DNA of 60,179 nt from a virus. The stretch's first letter is position 1; every line of letters starts with the position of its first letter. Below are positions 31,727 through 38,798 of the stretch, in pieces. Made by a program: the position numbers and the translations under genes. The stretch lies in the IMG/VR virus record IMGVR_UViG_3300043466_001244, positions 1 to 60,179 of that record; one strand, 5' to 3'. The notes under the pieces were generated by a model. That model was not told the origin of the DNA, searched no databases, and saw only the letters and a list, made by a program, of their open reading frames with translations.

Positions 31727-31956
31727 TCAGTCTCATCTTCTCGCTGCTCTTTCCAGTCCCCACATTCCCTGAAAGGGTAGCGGTTGAGGCGGCGTACGTT
31801 GTCACCACCTACACCACACCCAAGTCCAAGTGCTGCGGCGCCTGCAAGAACGGGAAGATCACGCACGGGGATGGGCATGTGACCGACTGCCCCTGCCCTG
31901 CCGACTGCAAGTGCCGCACTAAGAAGGACTGCAAGACATGCTTGCCAATCAAATAG
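31723..31956 (+). CDS. Cys-rich membrane-anchored small protein
   Basis: A 77-residue protein in an ATGA overlap with the papain-like gene. An N-terminal hydrophobic stretch (ISLIFSLLFPVPTF) is a signal or anchor. The C-terminus holds nine Cys in 32 residues (CCGACKNGKITHGDGHVTDC, then PCPADCKC, then DCKTC), a zinc-ribbon or disulfide knot pattern. It may be a partner of the protease. Confidence 0.55.
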   Translation: MISLIFSLLFPVPTFPERVAVEAAYVVTTYTTPKSKCCGACKNGKITHGDGHVTDCPCPADCKCRTKKDCKTCLPIK

Positions 31957-32243
31957 CACAGCGCTGCGCCCAAGAGACGGGCGCCGGCCGCATATCCAGG
32001 CACAGCGAAGAGGTCGCGCTGATCGCAATCGCCACGGCCAACCCCGACCGGCGCGCTTGGAAGCAGCAGATCCGCAGTGAGTTCCGTGCCCGCCACCCTG
32101 AGTGCGGGTCGGTCCTTCTGATGATCCTTCTGCCCGTCATCATCAACCTCATCAGTGCATGGCTAGCCAAATGGATTTTCAGCGAACACCCCGCCAGCCT
32201 GGAACATCTGAAGATGGAAGCGAATACCGCTTTGAAGTTATAG
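31938..32243 (+). CDS. Small membrane protein
   Basis: A 101-residue protein. A polar first half (ISRHSEEVALIAIATANPD) is followed by a strong membrane helix at residues 57-83 (GSVLLMILLPVIINLISAWL). It overlaps the Cys-rich gene by 19 bases. A holin-like function is possible from its position. Confidence 0.45.
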   Translation: MLANQIAQRCAQETGAGRISRHSEEVALIAIATANPDRRAWKQQIRSEFRARHPECGSVLLMILLPVIINLISAWLAKWIFSEHPASLEHLKMEANTALKL

Positions 32244-32398
32244 CCCGGTACGACGGGCACACGCACATGTATACGTACCCCGAAAGCGAAACCTCCAAGG
32301 CCACACGCATGATCAAGCTGCATGTGGAAGAAGGGCAGCTGCATCCCTATGCGGGACTCATGTTGATCTCAATGGTGCGAGGGGTAGATGTCTCCTGA
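32159..32398 (+). CDS. Small protein of unknown function
   Basis: A 79-residue protein from ATG 32159 or 32171, inside the end of the membrane protein gene. The body reads YRFEVIARYDGHTHMYTYPE, with three His in the middle. No ribosome site stands out. Function unknown. Confidence 0.4.
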   Translation: MASQMDFQRTPRQPGTSEDGSEYRFEVIARYDGHTHMYTYPESETSKATRMIKLHVEEGQLHPYAGLMLISMVRGVDVS

Positions 32399-32615
32399 AA
32401 CTGAACTGTGGATGCTCGGCATATCGGTTGCCGCAGCCGTCATCCCGTGGGCTTTCAGCCTGCATGCCAAGGTCGCGGTCATCGCCAATAGCGTGGAGAG
32501 TTTGCCCCGCATGCTGGACGAACTGCGACAGACGATAGAGGAACATGAGGTTCGTCTCAATCAGCATGACAAAAAGATTGAAGCTCTCGGCCAAGCGTCA
32601 GTCGCTGGTCGTTGA
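32388..32615 (+). CDS. Membrane helix plus coiled coil, holin/spanin-like
   Basis: A 75-residue protein. Residues 8-24 (LWMLGISVAAAVIPWAF) form a membrane helix, and residues 35-68 (ESLPRMLDELRQTIEEHEVR) a coiled coil. This topology is seen in small phage lysis-associated proteins of the XhlA or inner-spanin type. It lies at the end of the protease/membrane cluster. Role inferred. Confidence 0.45.
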   Translation: MSPETELWMLGISVAAAVIPWAFSLHAKVAVIANSVESLPRMLDELRQTIEEHEVRLNQHDKKIEALGQASVAGR

Positions 32616-33132
32616 GTACATGCCGCTAGCAGAAATGCTGGCCAAGTATTTCCTGCAGAACCGCCCGCACTGGCAGCGAGGCGTGCTAGTAGCAGACCTG
32701 CAGAGCGAAGGCTACCTCGCCATCTGCAAAGCGGCTCGCACCTATGATCCCAAGCGACTGCCCTACCCCAAGGCGTACTTCGCACGGGCCTGCCTCAATG
32801 CGATGTACAAGCAGATCAAGAAGTTGAGCCGTCAGCCTGGCGACATACGCATCACGCTGGAAGAAGCGGCCGACCTGCTGCCAGAGTTCGACCATTTGGA
32901 TCACATCAGACTGGCGATAGCTGATCTCCCAGAGTGGGAGCAAGAGCTAGCTACCGACAGGTTCATCCACGGCAAGACACTCAGAGCGCTGGCTGAGTCG
33001 CATGAAATTTCGCTTCGCGCTGCTGCTCGGCGGTCCACTGCTCTGGCGAAAGTCTTGGCGGAATCCTTGGGTATCCAGCTACCGCAGCCCGGTGCAGATT
33101 CCTTGTGTCAGTCAGGCCATAGTAGCCCCTGA
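32545..33132 (+). CDS. Sigma-70 family-like factor
   Basis: A 195-residue protein from ATG 32545 behind AGAGG; ATG 32569 is possible. Residues 22-95 resemble sigma region 2 (LVVEYMPLAEMLAKYF ... LQSEGYLAICKAARTYDPKR ... FARACLNAMYKQIKK). Residues 120-175 resemble region 4 (DLPEWEQELATDRFIHGKTLRALAESHEIS), a helix-turn-helix. It may direct host RNA polymerase to late promoters. Its last 50 codons overlap the serine recombinase gene on the other strand. Confidence 0.65.
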   Translation: MRFVSISMTKRLKLSAKRQSLVVEYMPLAEMLAKYFLQNRPHWQRGVLVADLQSEGYLAICKAARTYDPKRLPYPKAYFARACLNAMYKQIKKLSRQPGDIRITLEEAADLLPEFDHLDHIRLAIADLPEWEQELATDRFIHGKTLRALAESHEISLRAAARRSTALAKVLAESLGIQLPQPGADSLCQSGHSSP

Positions 33133-33754
33133 CACCCTTGTGATTGGGCGGCTTGCGAAGTTCCTTCTTGCATAGGTGCAGGCAGATGGCGGAGAAGGAC
33201 TTCCCCTCCTCACGCATTGCCACAACCAGACTGCCGATGTCACGCTCCGGTTGGTAGGGAACGAACGCCTTGTTCTTCACCACCCAACCAAGCGGTCGCA
33301 GCTTACCGCGTGGTCGGAAGTGGGCGTTGAGATAGGAATGGATCTCACGCTGTCGCTGCCCGGAAATCTGACTGCTGTACTGGGCGAACGCGGACATGGT
33401 GTTGTAGCTCAACTCGCCTTGGATCGTCATCACATCCAGGCTGTTGTCCAAGAACTTCAGCTGAACGCCAAGCTCTTTGCACTGAGCCAAGGTCTGCGCC
33501 GCATCCAGCACCGACCTGAACACACGGTCGAAGGTGCAGAACACCACCACATCGCCGGCCTTCAGCTTGTCCCATAGCACCCTGCCCTGCCGGCGCTTGT
33601 GCAAGGGGATCTTGTACGCCGACTGATCCTCGTCAACGAACACCTCTCCAAACTCCAAGCCCGACTGCTCAGCGTACGCACGCAGCCGGATAGCCTGGGC
33701 ATCAGCTGAGTTCTCTTGCCTGTCCGTAGACACACGGGCATATCCGTACAGCAT
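32981..33754 (-). CDS. Serine recombinase (resolvase/invertase family)
   Basis: A 257-residue protein. The catalytic domain is clear: YARVSTDRQ with nucleophile Ser9, and TFDRVFRS with Asp76, Arg77 and Arg80 at the spacing of gamma-delta resolvase. Region ISGQRQREIHSYLNAHFR is the long helix, followed by a recombinase-type C-terminal part rather than a short helix-turn-helix. It would cut and rejoin specific sites. The phage also has a tyrosine integrase, so its role may be resolution or inversion. Its 3' end overlaps the sigma-like gene by 152 bases. Confidence 0.85.
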   Translation of the reverse strand: MLYGYARVSTDRQENSADAQAIRLRAYAEQSGLEFGEVFVDEDQSAYKIPLHKRRQGRVLWDKLKAGDVVVFCTFDRVFRSVLDAAQTLAQCKELGVQLKFLDNSLDVMTIQGELSYNTMSAFAQYSSQISGQRQREIHSYLNAHFRPRGKLRPLGWVVKNKAFVPYQPERDIGSLVVAMREEGKSFSAICLHLCKKELRKPPNHKGVRGYYGLTDTRNLHRAAVAGYPRIPPRLSPEQWTAEQQREAKFHATQPAL

Positions 33755-33756
33755 GG

Positions 33757-33843
33757 TCAGCTACTCCCTGAAGTCCACCACAACAGCAGCAGAACGCCCG
33801 TGCCACCGATCAGAAAGTCCATCGTCTCACTCATTGCAAACAT
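33757..33843 (-). CDS. 28-residue membrane micro-protein
   Basis: The frame MFAMSETMDFLIGGTGVLLL ends LWWTSGSS, a single membrane helix. GAGGAGA lies seven bases before ATG 33843, and the stop is two bases from the recombinase start, so coupling is likely. Function unknown. Confidence 0.5.
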   Translation of the reverse strand: MFAMSETMDFLIGGTGVLLLLWWTSGSS

Positions 33844-34063
33844 CAGTTGTCTCCTCAGTCAGTTGACCTTCCAAGAACTTCAATGCCACCGCGACCGTGT
33901 CGCCCCAAAGCACGCAGTTGTTTGCCGCCTCAATGCCGGACGCATACCCTGCTTTGCGAGCCAAGCTGTCGAAGTGTGCGAAGTCGCTGTCCATTCGTTC
34001 GCCAGCACGCCTACCAACGTCGCACTCGCACAGAATCTTGTACTCCCGTGGATCAATAGCCAT
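33827..34063 (-). CDS. Small protein of unknown function
   Basis: A 78-residue protein from ATG 34063 with GGGAGGTGAG right upstream. AIDPREYKILCECDVGRRAG and a helical C-terminus (VALKFLEGQLTEE) are visible. It is one of the chain of tiny - strand genes. Family not recognised. Confidence 0.5.
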   Translation of the reverse strand: MAIDPREYKILCECDVGRRAGERMDSDFAHFDSLARKAGYASGIEAANNCVLWGDTVAVALKFLEGQLTEETTDVCNE

Positions 34064-34274
34064 CACTCACCTCCCCCAACCAGACGGCAGTCGCCTGAAC
34101 CGGCAGTTCAAACCTGCGCCAGTGGTCACTGTAGTACGGGTGATGGGCGAGGATCCCACTGTTTGTGATCGACAGTCGATAATTCAAAAGCGTCCCGTCA
34201 GTCAGCGGACGTAGCCAATCAGCTAGGTCACGCGCCGTTGTGCCGGTGGCAACCAGCGGATTCTTAATTTCCAT
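34053..34274 (-). CDS. Small protein of unknown function
   Basis: A 73-residue protein from ATG 34274 with GGGAGGTGAGTG before it. ARDLADWLRPLTDGTLLNYR and SDHWRRFELP are the recognisable segments. The ribosome site is the tail of the upstream gene, showing coupling. Confidence 0.5.
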   Translation of the reverse strand: MEIKNPLVATGTTARDLADWLRPLTDGTLLNYRLSITNSGILAHHPYYSDHWRRFELPVQATAVWLGEVSDGY

Positions 34275-34381
34275 CACTCACCTCCCAGTATTCTAAGACA
34301 CATGTCCTTCAACTGGCCTGCCAACATCATCAGTATAGCAGTCGCCAGTACGTGCATCACCTGAAGTACATCCTTGTACAT
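34274..34381 (-). CDS. 35-residue hydrophobic micro-protein
   Basis: From ATG 34381 the frame reads MYKDVLQVMHVLATAILMML, then AGQLKDMCLRILGGE, and its TGA overlaps the next ATG as TGATG. Its last codons form the ribosome site of the next gene. AGGAGG is 13 bases upstream of the start, rather far. One membrane helix is likely. Confidence 0.4.
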   Translation of the reverse strand: MYKDVLQVMHVLATAILMMLAGQLKDMCLRILGGE

Positions 34382-34389
34382 TGCAAAAC

Positions 34390-34779
34390 TCACGCCTCCT
34401 TGCGTACATCGAACTCCACGCCATCAACCGTATCGCCATGCTCTTTCACGGTGGCAACGACACAGCCGGTCGGCTGGTCCCAGACCACAACGTAATCGTC
34501 ATGCTCACGCCATGGCTTGCGGTCGGCGGCAGTCGCATAGACAAGACGCTGCCACTCTCCACGCTCTAGCAATAGGGAACCCATGCCCTCCAGGCCAAGC
34601 GCCGCGGTGGCTATGCGCCACTGCGTGGCAATCTCCTCCGGGGAGGCAAGGTCATCTTGGCACAGCGCCCGCAGTTCCTTGATGGCACCGACAAAGCGGG
34701 CCACATCGACCGGCCAGTTCATCGCCAGGCTCATCACCTTGGTGTCGAACAGGGCTTGGATCACATCAATGTCTGTCAT
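34390..34779 (-). CDS. Small protein of unknown function
   Basis: A 129-residue protein from ATG 34779 (GGAGGAAGAGTG upstream). Helical start DIDVIQALFDTKVMSLAMNW, then a beta-rich end (WDQPTGCVVATVKEHGDTVDG). Longer in-frame starts were rejected because the ribosome site is at this ATG. Family not recognised. Confidence 0.5.
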   Translation of the reverse strand: MTDIDVIQALFDTKVMSLAMNWPVDVARFVGAIKELRALCQDDLASPEEIATQWRIATAALGLEGMGSLLLERGEWQRLVYATAADRKPWREHDDYVVVWDQPTGCVVATVKEHGDTVDGVEFDVRKEA

Positions 34780-34961
34780 CACTCTTCCTCCGCTAGCCTT
34801 GTCACTTCCCGATCCAGAACATCCCACGCACACAGTACGCGGAACAGATGTTTGATCGCCCCCCACTCAGCACCGTACTGCCCCATCTCCGCATGCGCAT
34901 TGGCTATGCAGGTGCATGAGTATTCCTGCAGCCCGTCCCGCAACTCAACCAGCTTGTCCAT
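34779..34961 (-). CDS. Small protein of unknown function
   Basis: A 60-residue helical protein (DKLVELRDGLQEYSCTCIAN). Its stop overlaps the next start as TGATG. No motif beyond one CxC. Confidence 0.45.
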   Translation of the reverse strand: MDKLVELRDGLQEYSCTCIANAHAEMGQYGAEWGAIKHLFRVLCAWDVLDREVTRLAEEE

Positions 34962-35226
34962 CAGCTTTCCCCTTAGTTACCGAATCGTACACCTCGTCAG
35001 CTACCTGCCTTTCATCTACCCAGTGCCAGTCCGGCATGGCATGCACTATGCAAAGGCGTCCCGTCTCTCGCTGGATAGGGTCGTAGGCCAGCACCACCTG
35101 CTCAGTAGTCCAGCCCTCATCGAACAGCCTCTTCACCACCAGGACTTGCACCCAGTTGTTGACACGCATCAGAGCATCACGCCCCTTGCGTTCCTCCTTG
35201 GAAATCTTACGCCTCGGTGCTGCCAT
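34945..35226 (-). CDS. Small basic protein, unknown function
   Basis: A 93-residue protein from ATG 35226 behind GGAGG. The start is basic (APRRKISKEERKGRDALMRV), then NNWVQVLVVKRLFDEGWTTE, a helical region that might bind DNA. Function unknown. Confidence 0.5.
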   Translation of the reverse strand: MAAPRRKISKEERKGRDALMRVNNWVQVLVVKRLFDEGWTTEQVVLAYDPIQRETGRLCIVHAMPDWHWVDERQVADEVYDSVTKGKADGQAG

Positions 35227-35615
35227 CAGTTGGGCCTCCACTTACCGAAGGAATGCATCGGCCTGGGGATCTGACGCAGGAAAGACCACAGCCCAGCCAT
35301 GTCTGTGGAGTAGCTCTCGCGAAACGTCTCGTCGCCAGACTCAATGTCGAACTGAAGAACCACCTCATCGAAGTGGATCTCCGCGTAGTACATCGGCCTG
35401 TCGCCACTAGCCCACACGCCAGCGCCGGTTTCAATCCCGATGCCAACGTACCCTTCTTTGGTATTCACCCAGCACTCGCTGATCACATCCTCAAAGGGCT
35501 GAAGCGATGCGTACCGTTCGTACAGGTTGGGTGCCTGCTTCTTCACGTAACTCAGGAACGTCACCGCCTCATCGTCCTGCCGCTTGTGCTTGGTCTTTGC
35601 TTTCTTCTTAGCCAT
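35226..35615 (-). CDS. Small protein of unknown function
   Basis: A 129-residue protein from ATG 35615 with AAGGAGGAG upstream. A Lys-rich start is followed by a mixed alpha/beta region with WVNTKEGYVGIGIETGAG. The stop overlaps the next ATG by one base. Family not recognised. Confidence 0.5.
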   Translation of the reverse strand: MAKKKAKTKHKRQDDEAVTFLSYVKKQAPNLYERYASLQPFEDVISECWVNTKEGYVGIGIETGAGVWASGDRPMYYAEIHFDEVVLQFDIESGDETFRESYSTDMAGLWSFLRQIPRPMHSFGKWRPN

Positions 35616-35770
35616 CAGCACTCCTCCTTTAAGAACGTATGGATCTGTTCGTACACCCTACCCCAGTCACCCTCCTGGTCACGGAACGGTTCCAACAACC
35701 GCTCAGCGCAGACCAACAGGCGAATGGCAGTCTCTATCTGCTCGTCTTTCCAAGCGTCAATCATAGACAT
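35615..35770 (-). CDS. 51-residue helical protein
   Basis: From ATG 35770 the frame begins MSMIDAWKDEQIETAIRLLV and ends TFLKEEC; GAGGGAGA lies before it. Its stop overlaps the next gene as TGATG, and its last codons form that gene's ribosome site. Function unknown. Confidence 0.5.
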   Translation of the reverse strand: MSMIDAWKDEQIETAIRLLVCAERLLEPFRDQEGDWGRVYEQIHTFLKEEC

Positions 35771-35975
35771 CCGTGTCTCCCTCATCTAGCCACACCACTG
35801 GTTGACCCTGCTCCTCCGCAGCGTCTTGGATGCAGTCAAGTAAGTTGATCAATCCATCGGCGCACTTCTGGCTATGCGTGGTGCCTGACAGTAGGGCAAC
35901 GTCCAGTAACCACCCCTTCTGATCACGCAACACACGCCAGTCGATCTTGTCAAACTCCACAATGAACTTGCCCAT
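35757..35975 (-). CDS. Small protein of unknown function
   Basis: A 72-residue acidic protein (GKFIVEFDKIDWRVLRDQKG). It shares a one-base overlap with the gene upstream. No motif recognised. Confidence 0.45.
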   Translation of the reverse strand: MGKFIVEFDKIDWRVLRDQKGWLLDVALLSGTTHSQKCADGLINLLDCIQDAAEEQGQPVVWLDEGDTDVYD

Positions 35976-36331
35976 TACTCAGCCTTCCCTCCTGCCTTGT
36001 TGATAGCGGGTCGCAGCACCCGCAGAAACCCGGCGAACAACTCGTCGTCGCTCATGCCAGAGAAGTCATCGCCATCCAGTAGCTGTTCTAAGTCTGCGGC
36101 CACTGCTTGGCAGGCTTCCAGCAACTCAGGGGCAGCAAGAATAAGCATCAGATCATGCGGGCTACTGTCGATTCGGCCGTCATCATCGTCGGTAGTACCG
36201 CACCAAACGCGAGCCACCTCAACGTCACCGTGCCGCACGCGCCGGAACTTCCGCGCTGTATTCGAATTGAACCCCTTCACATTGTCGTAGCCATGCGAAC
36301 CAGTTGTCCACGGTCCTGGTGTATGTGCCAT
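35975..36331 (-). CDS. HTPGPW-type small phage protein
   Basis: A 118-residue protein beginning MAHTPGPWTTGSHGYDNVKG. The HTPGPW start, followed by a small beta domain and then LILAAPELLEACQAVAADLE, is a very common arrangement in small phage proteins of unknown role. Coupled on both sides. Confidence 0.6.
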   Translation of the reverse strand: MAHTPGPWTTGSHGYDNVKGFNSNTARKFRRVRHGDVEVARVWCGTTDDDDGRIDSSPHDLMLILAAPELLEACQAVAADLEQLLDGDDFSGMSDDELFAGFLRVLRPAINKAGGKAE

Positions 36332-36552
36332 CAGTCGTACTCCTGTGGTGTAATGCCGAACCCGAAGGCCACATCGAACTTCTCCAGCGCACGGGCCAGA
36401 TGAGGGGCGATGTCTTCCGGTACTTCCTCGTACTTGATTGCCACGCCGATCCCGCTGATCAGTGCGGTTGCCTCGCCTGCCGTCAGCGTCACCGTCGCAG
36501 CGTCAGCCACTGCCTCAAACGCCTTACGCTTTCTGCGTTTCGTCTTGGTCAT
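36331..36552 (-). CDS. Small protein of unknown function
   Basis: A 73-residue protein from ATG 36552 behind GGAGGATCG. Basic start TKTKRRKRKAFEAV, then a helical body. The long upstream in-frame extension is the methyltransferase gene read in another phase and was rejected. Confidence 0.5.
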   Translation of the reverse strand: MTKTKRRKRKAFEAVADAATVTLTAGEATALISGIGVAIKYEEVPEDIAPHLARALEKFDVAFGFGITPQEYD

Positions 36553-37130
36553 CGATCCTCCTCCACGCCCCACTGGGTAGCCATCGCATGTGCAATACCG
36601 GGGTAGGTAGCACTGCGGATCTTCCACCGATCCGGTGATGGCCCTAACTTGTTCTGTCCACTGGGAGTCTGGTTCTCCCACCGTCCACGCATCTGCATCA
36701 CAGCCGTTGGTTGCAGGGGGTTGAGTCCCTTCAACCAGAGGCAAGTTTTCTTGGATTCGGGATGGCCGAACTGGTAGGGCTGGATGATCTGATCGGGTTT
36801 GCGAATCCGACTGCTGATCACAGACACCGGGTTCTCCAGTGCTATGCGTGGGATGGGTGCATCCATCAGCGTCTGCACAAACTCCAAAGCCTCGGCCTGT
36901 TCGACCTGCTTGCGTGAGAAATGGCGGGCACCACTGACCGCAAGGTGGGTGCATGGAGGGTGGGCAACCATCAGGTCCCACCCGTCACCCAAAACTTGGC
37001 GGACATCACCCTGTATGTGCGGCCCGCCATCCTCGGCAGGCAGGATGTCGCAACTCCATGCCTCATGCCCTAGCTCACGGAACGCACGGCGCACCGTGCC
37101 TGTGAACTCACACGCTACTAGCACACGCAT
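36549..37130 (-). CDS. Small cytosine-C5 methyltransferase-like protein
   Basis: A 193-residue protein. RVLVACEFTGTVRRAFRELG is the AdoMet-binding motif I region, CDILP follows it, AHPPCTHLAVSG holds the Pro-Cys of motif IV with the catalytic Cys, and LENPVS stands at motif VI. It then has KTCLWLKGLNPL and RSATYPGIAHAMA. It is half the usual length and lacks a clear target-recognition domain. Related short forms are frequent in phages and may methylate DNA against restriction. Confidence 0.65.
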   Translation of the reverse strand: MRVLVACEFTGTVRRAFRELGHEAWSCDILPAEDGGPHIQGDVRQVLGDGWDLMVAHPPCTHLAVSGARHFSRKQVEQAEALEFVQTLMDAPIPRIALENPVSVISSRIRKPDQIIQPYQFGHPESKKTCLWLKGLNPLQPTAVMQMRGRWENQTPSGQNKLGPSPDRWKIRSATYPGIAHAMATQWGVEEDR

Positions 37131-37329
37131 CGTCTACCTCCAACATGGTGTCAGGCGGATAGCCACAGGTCGCATAGTCGTAATACACGCAGACGCATTC
37201 GTTGCCCTCCATCTCCACCTCTTGCACGGTAAACCACTCCAGCTCGGCCAGTGTGTGGCCATGCAGGTACGGGCAGGACGATGCATCGACGCGGTCGTCT
37301 TCCTTCAGATCACCCGCTCGCTTCTTCAT
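37108..37329 (-). CDS. Small protein of unknown function
   Basis: A 73-residue protein. KRAGDLKEDDRVDASSCPYL and a beta-rich FTVQEVEMEGNECVCVYYD segment suggest a small SH3-like or beta domain. Family not recognised. Confidence 0.5.
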   Translation of the reverse strand: MKKRAGDLKEDDRVDASSCPYLHGHTLAELEWFTVQEVEMEGNECVCVYYDYATCGYPPDTMLEVDDACASSV

Positions 37330-37511
37330 GCCTTCACCTCCTTGGGTTTGGGTTCATCAGTCACCGTGTAGCGGGCTTCGCCGCCGCATGTGTCGCAATG
37401 GGTATTCTGGTATGGCCCGCAAGCCAACTCGCCGTGCAGGTCAACCCACGCATCGAACCACACCTCGCCGCCGCACTCGTCGCACTTGGCCCACTTGCGC
37501 TTGCGCTTCAT
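37326..37511 (-). CDS. Small zinc-ribbon protein
   Basis: A 61-residue protein with two CxxC knuckles (AKCDECGGEVWFDAW and THCDTCGGEARY). This is a zinc ribbon. It may bind nucleic acid or a protein partner. Overlaps both neighbours by four bases. Confidence 0.6.
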   Translation of the reverse strand: MKRKRKWAKCDECGGEVWFDAWVDLHGELACGPYQNTHCDTCGGEARYTVTDEPKPKEVKA

Positions 37512-37951
37512 ACCGCCACCTCTTTCTGTGCTGGGGACAGGATGAACTGCTCGCCGGTAAGCATCCGACCGAACAGGGCACCAGGCCCGTTACCCTCATA
37601 GTCCTGAGACGCAAAGATCATGGAGCCATCGGACATGGTGAGTGCAACCGCCACATCGTACGGCCCGATGTCCCACCCCTCGTTCGCACACTCACGGTCG
37701 GTGAGATACCGCACCCCGGTGATCGTCAGCCCATTGGGATAGGGCGGCTTCTCCGGTGCGACAAACTCACACGCCGTCAGCATGGAGTAGGGCACGTTCC
37801 AGATGGTGCCAGCCGCATTGCTGTTGCGTTGCTCCAGCGTTTCCACCTTGGCCTTCTTCTCGTTGACCTTCAGCACCCTGCCCTTGGTATGGGCACCCCG
37901 CCCACGCCCGAAAGACACCGTCATCCCGACCTTGCATAGCTCACGCAACAT
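37508..37951 (-). CDS. Protein of unknown function with an SH3/KOW-like start
   Basis: A 147-residue protein. VGMTVSFGRGRGAHTKGRVL and VNEKKAKVETLEQR resemble a small SH3/KOW-type fold, common at the start of short phage proteins. The second half is unassigned. Function unknown. Confidence 0.5.
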   Translation of the reverse strand: MLRELCKVGMTVSFGRGRGAHTKGRVLKVNEKKAKVETLEQRNSNAAGTIWNVPYSMLTACEFVAPEKPPYPNGLTITGVRYLTDRECANEGWDIGPYDVAVALTMSDGSMIFASQDYEGNGPGALFGRMLTGEQFILSPAQKEVAV

Positions 37952-37961
37952 GGCTGTCCTC

Positions 37962-38210
37962 CTAGAAAGGTAGATCCAAACTCACTGCCAGCAGGTGGTC
38001 GGTGGGCAACGGCACACCGTACTTAGCCACCGCATTCAACAGTTCACCGGCAGTCCCGTAGCCACCGCCGGTCATACTGCCCACCAAATCTTCAACGTCC
38101 GGGTAGTCACCCTCCCCCGGCGTGTGCTTCTGCAAGAAGTATTCCTGCAACGGACGGTCGTACCCGTAGGCGAACGTCGCATCACCCACCTTCACATGGT
38201 ATCTGCTCAT
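37962..38210 (-). CDS. Small protein of unknown function
   Basis: An 82-residue protein from ATG 38210. SRYHVKVGDATFAYGYDRPL suggests a small beta domain. Coupled to the next upstream gene through a shared base. Confidence 0.5.
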   Translation of the reverse strand: MSRYHVKVGDATFAYGYDRPLQEYFLQKHTPGEGDYPDVEDLVGSMTGGGYGTAGELLNAVAKYGVPLPTDHLLAVSLDLPF

Positions 38211-38461
38211 CACTCGTCCTCCTCTGGATAGATGATCTCAGCCCAGCAAGCAGGCGCATCGACTTCCCCGTTGTCGATGTCGAACCACTCCACGCTCTCC
38301 ACATCGCCATCCAAGGCACATGTCTGCACGCAGTAGACAACCTTGGTGTTCACGCATGGGTGATCGGGGTAGAAACCAAGCACAAAGTCTGTGCCATCGG
38401 GATCCTCCATCTCTGTCTCATGCCACGGCCCGATCCGCGGCGGCATCTTCACATCAGCCAT
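38210..38461 (-). CDS. Small protein of unknown function
   Basis: An 83-residue acidic protein from ATG 38461 behind GAGGAGGTG. Contains three Cys (HPCVNTKVVYCVQTCALDGD). Ends in PEEDE. Family not recognised. Confidence 0.5.
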   Translation of the reverse strand: MADVKMPPRIGPWHETEMEDPDGTDFVLGFYPDHPCVNTKVVYCVQTCALDGDVESVEWFDIDNGEVDAPACWAEIIYPEEDE

Positions 38462-38798
38462 CGCACACCTCCTCGCAGTGTTTCTCCATCCAAGCACGGG
38501 CAATCTGACCCCAATTGACGGCACCCAAAGCACCGTTCAACAGGTCGGCCAACGGCCCGGTTTCGTAGTTGGCCTGACGCAGCATCTCCGTAGCTGCATC
38601 CTCATGCTCATCCTTGATCCGGTCTGCCATGGCAATCGCTGCCATGTCGCCCCGCGTCAGACACCCATCCGCGGATGCCTCATCGAAGCAGGTGCGGGCC
38701 TCTTCCAACCAGTAATCCTGCTGGCCGCGTTCGTTGTCCATCCACAGGTTGACAACCCACGTTTCGTAGTTGTGCCACCCGTTGCACTCATCACTCAT
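38454..38798 (-). CDS. DUF7249-like small phage protein
   Basis: A 114-residue protein from ATG 38798 with AGGAGGTGAGTG before it. NGWHNYETWVVNLWMDNERG is the distinctive start of a widespread group of small phage proteins of unknown role. The remainder is helical and acidic. Confidence 0.6.
   Translation of the reverse strand: MSDECNGWHNYETWVVNLWMDNERGQQDYWLEEARTCFDEASADGCLTRGDMAAIAMADRIKDEHEDAATEMLRQANYETGPLADLLNGALGAVNWGQIARAWMEKHCEEVCDG

Noticed and set aside
37202-37939. A + strand 245-residue gene inside the - strand chain
   Set aside because: It lies opposite four short - strand genes that each have good start signals; its own sequence is Arg/His/Pro-rich and shows no domain.
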